From Nitzschia sp. pyKryTriq1 (taxonomy: Eukaryota > Bacillariophyta > Bacillariophyceae > Bacillariales > Bacillariaceae), in NCBI GenBank assembly GCA_956465555.1, contig OY101116.1, positions 2,108,001 to 2,172,000 of the forward strand: DNA of 64,000 bases, given 5' to 3'. Under the pieces are notes generated by a model. That model made no database searches. It had not been told where the DNA came from and was given only the letters and a program-made list of their open reading frames with translations. Numbering within the stretch: the first letter of the stretch is position 1; each line of letters begins with the position of its first letter. Shown in pieces: positions 32,500 to 43,400 of this stretch. The translations under genes were made by a program, and so were the position numbers.

Positions 32500-34878
32500 A
32501 TGGCGTTCGAAGATGACCCCTATGTGGACCTGGAGGAGGTGGAGGGCGACAAAGCCGTCGAGTTTGCCGTGTCGGCGAACAAGATGTGTCTCAAGGCACT
32601 TGGGGATCCTACGACATCATATCCTACGCGATATTCTCGGATACTGAACTCGTTGGAATCAGATGATAGGATCCCTTTTGTAAGCAAAATGGGGAAAGAT
32701 AGCAACGGGAACGACATACTGTACAATCTTTGGAAAGATGACAAGGTAGGTGGATGTGTGTTCAAAAAGATCATTCTAGAATGTGCGCCAAAAGGGCTAA
32801 TTTGATCCCTCCTGCTTACAAATTACAGCATCGGAAAGGGTTGTGGCGAAAGACCTCTATGGCTTCTTATGAAAGCCACGATCCGAAATGGACGACTGTT
32901 TTAGATCTAGATGAACTTTCGCAGAAAGAAAAGACGCCGTGGGCTTGGAGAGGTAGTCGTGTCTTACCTAGGGGGCGTGATCCAATGTCAGGTGGGGGGA
33001 AGATGGTCACCAGGGCTCTCATTAGCCTTTCCAAAGGAGGTTCGGAGGATGTAGTGACTCGAGAGTTTGATTTGCTGACTTCCACATTCGTGACAAAAGA
33101 TGCCTTTGACTTGCCCGAGGCGAAGACTCGAGCCTGTTATAAGAGTAGGGATGTGCTGCTTGTCGGATCCGACTTTGGCCCGGGTAGTCTCACTGACTCT
33201 GGTTTCCCGCGAACGATTCGGGAATGGCGAAGAGGCACCGATATCAAAAATGCACCAACTGTTTTCGAAGGCGAGAAAACTGATATTGCCGTTTCGTCTT
33301 ACATCCATGACGAGACGATTAGGGAAGGTGGTATCTACGAAGTCCGGACGCGTGCCATAACATATTCATCTACGAAGTATTGGGTGCGGAAAGTCAAGTA
33401 CGGACATTTGGTGGCCGAGGACGACCCACTGAGAGCTGCGGCTGGCGATCTTCCCGAGTTCAAGCAAATCGAAGTACCTGATGATGCCGAGGTTGATTTC
33501 GTTGGCAATTTGATTATCATGACGCTTCGTTCAGAATGGGTGCCAGAAGCGGGCAAAAAGTATGTGCAAGGATCGATATTGTACGTCAACGCACACAAAT
33601 TCATCAAGTACGGACCCAAGGATCGAATCTATCATGTCTTATTCCAACCTTCCGAACGGCGTGCGTGCGAAAATTACACGGTAACGAAAAACTTCATCGT
33701 TCTCTCTGTGATGGAGGATGTAAAGTCACGGTTAGAATTTCACAAGTTGGAAAAGGATGGGAACAAACTAAGACTGGTGGGCACAGATAAGAATGCTCAG
33801 ATCCGGATGGCAGACGTACGGGCCGTGGATCCATACGAGGGAGATGAATTCTGGTTGACAACTACAGGCTACATAGAACCAACCACACTTTCGCTTGCCG
33901 ATGCACTCAACATGGACGGCAACGACAAAAAAGTCATTCGAAGGACAGGATCAGAAGGGTATATAAAGCGAAAACTGAAGGCTCTTCCTGGGCAGTTTGA
34001 TGCATCGGATATGGAGGTCATTCAAAACACCTGCTACAGCAAAGACGGAACGAAAATACCTTATTTTGTTGTCATGAAAAAGGGCACGACACTGAACAAA
34101 TCAAATTGTACCTTGCTATATGGATATGGAGGCTTCGAAGTGACTGTTGGGCCTCATTACGTGGGCCCAACGGGTATTGCTTGGCTGGAAAGAGGTGGTG
34201 TTTATGTGGAAGCCAACATTCGAGGCGGTGGGGAGTTTGGTCCGAGCTGGCACACGGTACGTAGAATGAGTTTCCGTGGATTGCTTCATAAGAGGAACGT
34301 GTCTCACAATTATTCAGGCTGCGATTCGCGACAAGCGAGGCAAAGCGTTCGAAGATTTCATTGCAGTTGCCGAGGACTTGATATCTTCCAAAATTTGCAA
34401 AGCGAAAACTTTAGCGATTCGTGGTGGTGCAAATGGTGGTCTGTTGGTTGCGAATGCATATTTGATGCGGCCAGATCTTTTTGGAGCTGTTCATTGCGCC
34501 GTCCCAATCCTGGATTTGAAGCGCTTTAGGATGATGGGCGGCGAGGACAGCTGGAAGGACGAATTTGGCGACCCGGAAACGAAGGACTGGGACGTTTTCC
34601 TAAAGAAATTTTCACCGTACCACAACGTCGACGAATTGCAGAAGAAATATCCTTCGATCTTGTTGACAGCCAACACACGAGACAGTCGAGTCCACCCAGG
34701 CCATGCGAGAAAAATGACGAAATTGTTATGGGAAAAGGGTCAAGGGAAAAAATGGCCAACATTTTACTACGAAACCATCGACGGCGGGTCTACGGATGCA
34801 AAGCAGTATGCCTTTGTGACTACACTAGCATACGAATTCCTTTTCAAGACAGTCTCGAAATATTCTGAAAAGTCATAA
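32500..34878 (+). CDS. prolyl oligopeptidase family (S9) protein lacking catalytic Ser and His
   Basis: Three exons: 32500-32745, 32829-34256 and 34318-34878. The introns are 83 and 61 bp and both joins are phase 0, giving 744 residues. The layout is that of bacterial-type S9 peptidases: an N-terminal DDPYVDLEEVEG segment, a beta-propeller, and an alpha/beta hydrolase domain with LYGYGGFE and ANIRGGGEFGPSWH. The nucleophile motif GGSNGG reads GGANGG here (Ala596, codon GCA at 34429-34431). The Asp is kept (Asp680 in RDSRVHPGH). The usual GGHGGA around the catalytic His is GGSTDA (Ser716). It should therefore be inactive as a peptidase and may bind peptides. Starting 20 codons earlier (32440) is possible. 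Confidence 0.9.
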
Positions 34879-34957
34879 AATGGGTGGAGTCATGAGATTG
34901 TATCTAAACTTTAGTAGCATGGCTCATTTTTTAAGAATCAATCGATAGCTGGTTTGA

Positions 34958-35856
34958 TTATTCGATGCCAAGATCGCGGAACTTTTTAAGTAGTGGGTCT
35001 TCTGCTGATAGTGACAGATCGTCGAATGCGGCACTTTGGCGAGCTTTGGCTCCGACTGCTCGCTGTAAGAGAGACTCGATCTCTAAAGCTCGCTTTTCTA
35101 TGGCGGCCACGTTCTGCTCCATCTTCTCCAGTCGCTTCTTTTCTTCGGCGCATAATTTCAGCACTTTGACAAGCTTGTCTTGGTCTTCGTTTCTTGCAAA
35201 AAGCAATTTTCGAGCCTCGTCTTCCTTTCCTGAGGCCATGGCAACTTTAGCCTTCTCGTAAAGCTCATTCGCGTCGCGCTCCAAACGCCGTGCGAAGGAT
35301 TGCTGTGTTTCCAAACTAGCTTTTGTAGCTCTAATCCCCTGTGTTGCTTGTTCCAACGCAAAACCCACCTGCTCAGCAGAATCCAACATGTCTTGAGTAA
35401 TCCCAAGGCGTTCCATTTCTTGTTGTTTCGCTTTGTTCAGTGCATTTTTCGCACCAATATTCGCTCCGATTTGTGAGCCAAACAAAAGTCCTAAGATGAT
35501 GTGCGTCAAAGTTGCAAGACACCGTTACGGTGAGAAATGGCCATCATGCGGTTGCGACTGTCTGTAGCTTCGATACAAAAAATGAAGGAAAACCTACCAA
35601 AAGGCCCAGCTATGAGTGTTCCTAGAACGGCTCCAGCTACCATTTCCCCACTTCCTTGCCCTTCAGCACGCCGTCGACTCCTCTCTTCGAGGTCACGATT
35701 GAATCGATCGCTGCACAGAGGTTGGTTCCTCGGAAATGTTGGTAGTTGTACGACCTTTGGGGAAACAAATCCGAGGCATGATGAACCAAAGACTGCTAGC
35801 CAGAGCCACGAAGCAAGGACATAGATGGAGACTACTTCGATACGGCTTGATCTCAT
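34958..35856 (-). CDS. probable plastid coiled-coil protein, unknown
   Basis: Two exons, 35856-35598 and 35490-34958, with a 107-bp intron (GTAGGT...TCTTAG), giving 263 residues. The join makes LIAGPFGLLFGSQIGANIGAK (a Gly-rich hydrophobic segment, about residues 80-100, likely membrane-associated; written here as its LIAGPFG and LLFGSQIG halves joined). The N terminus is a signal peptide (IYVLASWLWLAVFG) ending SSCLGF-VSPK. A Phe after a small-residue stretch resembles the ASAF-type cleavage motif of diatom plastid presequences. The rest is a long charged coiled coil ending in a short C-terminal tail (LKKFRDLGIE). Family not recognised. Confidence 0.8.
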
Positions 35857-36527
35857 TGTTCAATGTATCAGACAGTAGAGAAGAAGATAAGAGCTGTGTG
35901 AGTTTTTGCTGTTCGTTCTCGTATCGGCATTTCCATACCGTACGTGTACCGGGGTACAGTACACTCGTACGCAGTACTCGCACGACCGGCAGCTTCGCTC
36001 GCTTTTGCTTGCTTCGAAAGAAAATCTCATCTTCTCTTCTTCCACGCGGCCGAGTCTTATTTACCCCCTGCATGCACGCGGCGGCGGGCGGAGGAGTGAG
36101 TCGTCGGTAGGTGTGGTCGGTATGACGAACGATGACGACACCAGCTACGACACGTTTATTTATTGAAGTCTGGTGCTGAGGTGTCATACCAATTGCGAAA
36201 TAATAATGCCCTACTCCCGCTCAGTACAGCATTCGTACAGTACCCTTGTACAGTAGACATTATCATAGCTACCGGGACGAGGAGACTACCGGATCTTGCT
36301 ACAGTAGCTGTCTTCTTTACTGTACAGCGCACGGAGTCTTGGGGAATAACGTGGATTCCTGCAGACTCCACCTCTCTCACGCGCGCCTTGTTCTCCGCAC
36401 CTCCACGTGGAATACCTCATCTCCATAAGCTATCTGCAAGTCCGTATATCCCTATGTACTTGGTCTATGACAGAGCGTGTGATCCCCGATTTGCCGTTAT
36501 TTTCGAGTAAATTTCGAATTACTGGCT
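35857..36527. other. intergenic, no gene seen
   Basis: Sequence between the coiled-coil gene and the second gag fragment. GTAC-type palindromes occur near 35938-35970 and 36236-36252. The DNA next to the gag truncation (about 36430-36527) is not gag and is unrecognised. Confidence 0.5.
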
Positions 36528-36837
36528 CAGCTTGGGAAATTGCAGCCATGAATTCATCTTCATCCATGCCGTTGATATCTGGTTCCTCGTTGCATCGTAG
36601 CCGATCATTGACCCAATGTGCTACTGCACGGATCCTATCGGTCCGCTTGGAACCAATAATTACCTTAGAGCCTGCTGGCTTTTCCTTCATGTCAGTCGCG
36701 AGCTCTTTAGCCCGCTTCTTATCGTAGACTGCAAAGGCTCTGAGGCCTTGTCCACGCTCTATTTCATTCCCTACTTTTTGGGCAGCACCGGCATCAAAGC
36801 CGATGTATCCCAATACTGTGTCAATAGGGTCGTCCAT
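36528..36837 (-). pseudogene. copia gag 5' fragment, copy B
   Basis: Encodes about the first 103 gag residues (from MDDPIDTVLGYIG to FMAAISQA), almost the same as the copy at 26628. It then runs into unrelated sequence at 36528. There is no nonsense codon within the retained part. Because only the N-terminal third is present it cannot be functional as gag. Confidence 0.8.
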
Positions 36838-37010
36838 ACTTGTTGCAACTATGACGATGATCGGTCGTCACACACGTCCTAAGAATTTCCAATTCACAAG
36901 TTTTGTCAGATTCTGACTAAAACTACCGGTGATCTTGTAACAAGATATATCCCACCGATGTACAATTACTCTGTATAGCTTTTAGGCTAAGAGATTGGGT
37001 CTGATAAACC
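36528..37010 (-). repeat. gag/leader repeat, copy B
   Basis: Partner of 26319-26801, about 98% identical. It ends on the plus strand at CTGATAAACC like copy A, after which flanks differ. The leader contains an inverted repeat ATCTTGT-A-ACAAGAT. Confidence 0.85.
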
Positions 37011-37428
37011 TCGCTAGAGAAGTAGTGGATGCTATGCTTCTATCACACCATCGTCGGTGGGAGTTTGTTGTCATTGTCGTGATGGCGATCGCGGAAGAAA
37101 TTCTTTCATCATGAAGGCGCGGCAGGACTCGTGTTCGTGATTCGGGCGTTTGTACCAGGGCTACATGGACCTACGTCATGCCAGAACGCTGGAAAATAAA
37201 CTCGTACCGGTACGGTGCAGTATTACGAGCGCGGGCGAGAAAACGGATTCGAATAATCAATCAATCATCGCAATACTCTCTACCGGTACTAGAGAGTGAC
37301 CTAGTATACATAGTGGTACAGGATGATAGCAAAAGAAACACCGCCATCCGTCCGGATTGAAGTAGCATAATGAATCTAGCCTATTGACAACAGAAGAAAT
37401 ACTGTATTTCGACTAATAGTAAAAATGA
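37011..37428. other. intergenic, no gene seen
   Basis: GTACCGGTAC near 37205 and TACCGGTAC near 37280. It probably contains the 3' UTR of the large leftward myosin gene. No gene seen. Confidence 0.5.
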
Positions 37429-40400
37429 TTAGTAGTAAGTTCGTCTTGGACGTAGCATAATCATCATGGCTGCAATCCCAGCAGCGGCGACAGCAGCACC
37501 GACTCCTGCCAGCAGCATTGGATCCAGACCTTTCTCTTCAACCTCAACAGCAGTCAATTTCACCACCGGAAAGCCTCCTTTTGACGCACTGAACGATGCG
37601 CGAGCGATCTTAACAGCTTCCGCCAAATCATCGTCACTGGTTACCATAATAGCATCTCCCTCTTCGTCAACAAATTTGAATCTCAGGCTCGTCGTCTTAT
37701 TCTGCATTCCCACCTTGTCGGCAAAGGCTTTCTGCAGGCTTGCGATTTTTGTATCTGATTTCAACCTGTGAGTATGACCGGAAAGATCCACCACCTTGAA
37801 GGTGACCGTGTGTAGCTCAGAAAGGAAAGTGTCATTCAGAGACATTGCCCCCTCGTCAAAATCATGACCCTCTCGGAATTCGAGAGTAGTGGGGATGTTG
37901 CCAGGGATTTTGGATGGGGTCGCCATCGGTGCATCTTTGGAGACTGTGATCACAGGGTTTCTGGCTGTTGCTGGTATCGATTTAGATGCATGGGATTTGG
38001 GTCTTAGTGCCGACTGTGCCGCGGAAGCCGAACCGTCGTCTTCGATCTCAAGGGCACTATCAAACACATCACGCCAACCATCGACTCCCCCGCATCCATG
38101 AATAACATCCATGACGTTGACAACTCCAACAATTGTGCCATCATCCTTGCACACTGGCAATGTTAGAAAATGATGATCGTGCATCATTTGCAGCGCTTCC
38201 AATATTGTCATATCGGGAGAAACGACTTCGGGATTCGGAGTCATAACCTCCCCAATCAGAGTGTACTCTGGATCGAGCTCTTTGGCAATGACACGTGACA
38301 TCAAATCTTTGAAGCCAAAAATACCAACAAGCTTGCCTTCCTCTGCAATCAGGGCAGCTTTGCGGCTTTCGGCCATCAACGTGGCTGCTTCCAGCACAGA
38401 GGTTTCGGGTTCTACAATGGTCGAAGGAGCACCGGATAACAGAGTCCCAAGTGACCGAGATGATTGGTTTCCGAAAGCTTTACTCACAAGTGGCCCCAGT
38501 AGCGTTTTAAGTGCAGCTCCTGCCTGCCCAGCATCTTCCAAGGCTTGTTTGATCAGGTGCTCGGCGGCGGCACTTGACTTGGAAGCTGCGTTTTCAAGTT
38601 TACTGATCGCATCATTAAGACACTTTGCAATGTCAAGAACTCCGATCACTGCCCCTGAATCATCAGAGACCGGAAGGTGACGGATGTTGTTCTGGATCAT
38701 CATCATCGTGGCATCAATAGCTGAGTCCGACGCCGAAACAAATTTAGGGTTCAAAGTCATTACTTCTTTGATCTTCTGAACCGACGGGTCGATAAACTTC
38801 GTTACAACGCGGCGCGTAAAATCCGAATCCGTGACTATCCCTGACAGCCCCCCAGCATTGTTGACAATGATGGCGGCGGTACCACGTTTGCTGGAGAGCA
38901 TCTGTGCTACTGACAAAATGGTCTCCTCATCGGATGAGATCAACGGCTTTTTCGGCCGAAGCATAGACACCGATCTCGTATCCTTCTTTGGTTGCATTGA
39001 GCGAACAGTACTCTTTCCTTCACTTCGAGCGGTACTTCTCCGACCGCTATGAGCTGACGCAGTATCGGACGCGTCATCAAGGTCCAACGTACTGTTGAAG
39101 ACAGAACGCCAGCCTTCCACACCACCGCAACCGTAGATCACATCCATCACGTCTACCAAACCCACGACGGTACCATCTTCTTCACACACGGGCAAAGTCA
39201 AAAACTTGAAATCATGCATCATCTGCAACGCCTCAAGCACAGTCATGTCAGGAGAAACCGACTCAGGATTTGGAGTCATCACAGTCGAGACCTCCGTCAG
39301 CTCCATCTGAAGCTCCTTGGCAACGACACGCGTCATCATATCCTTGAAACCAAAGATCCCTACCAGCCGACCGTCATCAACTACCAGCGTAGCCTTGCGC
39401 CGTTCGGCCATCAACATCCCGGCATCGAGAACGCTGGCCCCAGGAGCAACTATAGTCCCGGGCACTCCGGCTAGTAGACTTCTGAGTGTCGGCGACGACT
39501 GTGATCCGAGCGCTTGAGCCATCAGAGGACCAAGCAACGCCTGGAGCGCGGCGGCCTGGTCGCCTTTGCCCCCTTGCGCGCTCACGGCCTGCATCAATGC
39601 CTCTCCTGCTGAATTCTTCGTCTTCGACTGAGATCTCTCAAGCTTCGAGATGGCATCATTCAGACACTTCGCAATGTCAAGGAGACCGACGACACCCCCG
39701 TTCTCGTCGACAACGGGCAAGTGCCTGAAATGGTTTTCGACCATGGTCGACATGGCGTCCATAGCAGGATCGGTCATGGAGACGCACGTCGGATTCTTAG
39801 TCATGATGTTTGCAACGATTGTAGATGATGCATCCAGATGTTTGGCCACCAAACGCCTGGTCACATCTGTGTCGGTGATTATTCCAGCGAGCGCACCAGC
39901 CTCGCTGACAAGCAGAGCCGCATCTCCGCGTTTACTCGTCAACATTTTGGTAACTGAAAGGACGCTATCATTGGTGGAAGCAACCAACGGCTTCTTCGGA
40001 CGCAGCTTCGATACTGGTCGCATATCTTTGAGGCTTTCGCTTTTGCTCTTCCTAGACCGCAGAGATTTGGCGATGCTCCCAGAAGTTGAACCACGGCCAC
40101 TGTGAACTGAGGCGTTCTCGGACGCGTCATCAAGGTCCAACGTACTGTTGAAGACAGAACGCCAGCCTTCCACACCACCGCAACCGTAGATCACATCCAT
40201 CACGTCTACCAAACCCACGACGGTACCATCTTCTTCACACACGGGCAAAGTCAAAAACTTGAAATCATGCATCATCTGCAACGCCTCAAGCACAGTCATG
40301 TCAGGAGAAACCGACTCAGGATTTGGAGTCATCACAGTCGAGACCTCCGTCAGCTCCATCTGAAGCTCCTTGGCAACGACACGCGTCATCATATCCTTGA

Positions 40401-43400
40401 AACCAAAGATCCCTACCAGCCGACCGTCATCAACTACCAGCGTAGCCTTGCGCCGTTCGGCCATCAACATCCCGGCATCGAGAACGCTGGCCCCAGGAGC
40501 AACTATAGTCCCGGGCACTCCGGCTAGTAGACTTCTGAGTGTCGGCGACGACTGTGATCCGAGCGCTTGAGCCATCAGAGGACCAAGCAACGCCTGGAGC
40601 GCGGCGGCCTGGTCGCCTTTGCCCCCTTGCGCGCTCACGGCCTGCATCAATGCCTCTCCTGCTGAATTCTTCGTCTTCGACTGAGATCTCTCAAGCTTCG
40701 AGATGGCATCATTCAGACACTTCGCAATGTCAAGGAGACCGACGACACCCCCGTTCTCGTCGACAACGGGCAAGTGCCTGAAATGGTTTTCGACCATGGT
40801 CGACATGGCGTCCATAGCAGGATCGGTCATGGAGACGCACGTCGGATTCTTAGTCATGATGTTTGCAACGATTGTAGATGATGCATCCAGATGTTTGGCC
40901 ACCAAACGCCTGGTCACATCTGTGTCGGTGATTATTCCAGCGAGCGCACCAGCCTCGCTGACAAGCAGAGCCGCATCCCCGCGTTTACTCGTCAGCATTT
41001 GGACAACTGAAAGGACGCTATCATTCCGTGAGGACACGAGGGGCTTACCGGGCCGTAACTTAGAAACAGGCCTGGTGTCTAATGCTGGAGCCATCTCACT
41101 AGTTTTCCTCGAAGACATTGTATCGAAACTCTTGAGTGGCTGAATGCCCTGGTGTGATCCAGAATCTGACAAGTCATCAAGTTCGAGAGAGTTCCCAAAT
41201 ACTGCTTGCCACCCCTCTGATCCTCCGCAACCGTGGATGACGTCCATGACGTCGACGAGGCCCACAACCGTACCATCATCCTCGCACACGGGCAACGTCA
41301 GGAAATGATGATCATGCAAAAACTGCAACGCCTCGAGCACAGTCATGTCGGGTGAAACAGATTCTGGGCTCGAAGTCATCACGGTCGAGACCTCTGTGAT
41401 ATCCAGGGGAAGTTCCTTCGCGACGACTCTTGTCATCATGTCCTTGAAACCAAAGATTCCGACCAGTTTGCCACTTTCTACAATTAGAGCGGCTTTGCGG
41501 CTCCCAGTCATGAGTACAGACGCCTCCAATACACTTGTCGTTGGCTCAACAATCGTCGAAGGTGAATCTTTGAGAATCGAACGCAATGTGGGTAGCGACC
41601 GGCTATCTGAAACCTGCTTCAAGAGGGGTCCTAGCAACGCCTGGAGTTTGGCTGCTTGATCCCCCTGTACTTGCATGGCACCAAGTAGAGCATCTGCGTT
41701 GATATTTTCGTTGTTGTCCTCAACCTTCTCAATTTTACTAATTGCATCGTTGAGGCATTTTGCGATGTCAAGCACACCAACGACTCCTTGGTCGCCATCA
41801 ACGACAGGAAGATGCCGAAAGCGGCTTTCTATCATCATAGCCATAGCATCCCCAGCAGCGTCTGCCATTGACACACAAGTTGGATTTGCTGTCATCACCT
41901 CGTGAACAGGTACCGTGCTAGGGTCGAGGTCTTTCGAAACAACCCTTCGAGTGACATCGGTGTCGGTGATGATTCCTGCGATAGCGCCATTGTCATCCAT
42001 CAGTATGGCGGCATCTCCCCTCTTGTCTGCAAGCATTTTGCATACATCCAAAACGGTGACGTTGACACTTGCTGTGATTGGTCTTTTTGGTCGAAGCTTG
42101 GACACGGAGCTTTCCTTTTTCCCCGTGCGCGACTTCTTCGCCGCGTTCGCTCCTACTGTGACAGGCCCGTTGGCGGCAGAGATAGAAGCTAACATCGCAC
42201 TGCCTGAATCATCACGTGGTACAGCAGTCGGTGATTTGCCAGATTCTGTTGATGGCGCGGTAGGCACAATGACAGCTCTGGGTGTAATGGTATTCCTTGC
42301 TGGGGCTTCCCCACGGGGCAAAAGCGCTGAGGCCTCCGTCTCGATCATAGTTGGTCGTGAAACGGAGTCCGGTGTCCTCCTCTTCTCCTCGGACAATTTC
42401 TGCTCGAGCACTGAAATTTCTTGATCCAGGTTTTCCGCATCGCCAAAACGTTTCTCTGCAATTGCTTTATGCATTTGCGATTTCTTTTGCATAATTGTTT
42501 TGCCCATCTCTGCCACTGTGGGAAGCTTCGCACGCATTTTCTCCATGTCTTCGATCAGACGCTGACAGGCTTCCGCCCGTTTAAATTGCCTCTTGGCAAC
42601 GGCCTCACTTTGCACCGACTTTGTTGCTTTAATCTCTTCCTCTAGCGTGAATCTAGAATCGAAATGTTTTTCTTCCCCATCCAAAAGGGCGATTGATACG
42701 CCTCCCGAAGACTCCTTACTTTGCTTGCTTGCTCCAACTTTCTCTCTTTCAGTTTCAACTTGATATTGGAGTCGCTCTATTTCTTCGTTTAGGCGTCCAG
42801 CAAGAATAAATTCTCTCTTCCCCACGGCGTTGTCCATTTTTTCTTTTTTTTTCTTAATCTCAGACTCAAGCTCTTCGAGAGAGGGGAAGAAAGAACGAAG
42901 TTTCTCACGATGCTCGATTGTTGCTTGAATATCCGAAGCCGCTTTGAAGTCTTTCTTCGATATGGCTTCTTCCACTTTCTTTTGAAGGGACAAAATCTCA
43001 ACCTCAACATCGGCACGACATTCGAATCCCTCGATCGACACAGCAGGCTGCAGATCATCGGCCTCTAATGGCGTGTTCATTTCATCATCGCTTTCTTCTG
43101 CTTCCAACGCCATCTCGAGGCGTTTCCTGGCCGCGTCAAGTTCTGCTTGGGAAGCAGCAGCCAAGGCAAAATCACGATTCTTTGCTGCACTGGCTACGTC
43201 AAGCTCAGCAGTTCTCACTGCATTCTTATGTTCAGTCATCGTTGGGAGATCCTGCCTTTGCTTCACCAGAGCCTCCAGCTCATCTTGGAGAGGCCCAGCA
43301 TCTGTGTAAGCCTTCTGTTGCAACGCCTCCTCCAATCTAACTTGGACTTTGCTGATGAGGGTTTCTAGCCTCGTCCTTGTCATTGGCTTTTTCGACTCCA

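Noticed and set aside
37466-43368. Many plus-strand frames under the CBS array, some duplicated
   Set aside because: They mirror the CBS repeats on the other strand and have no family features of their own. Their exact duplication only reflects the 1053-bp repeat.
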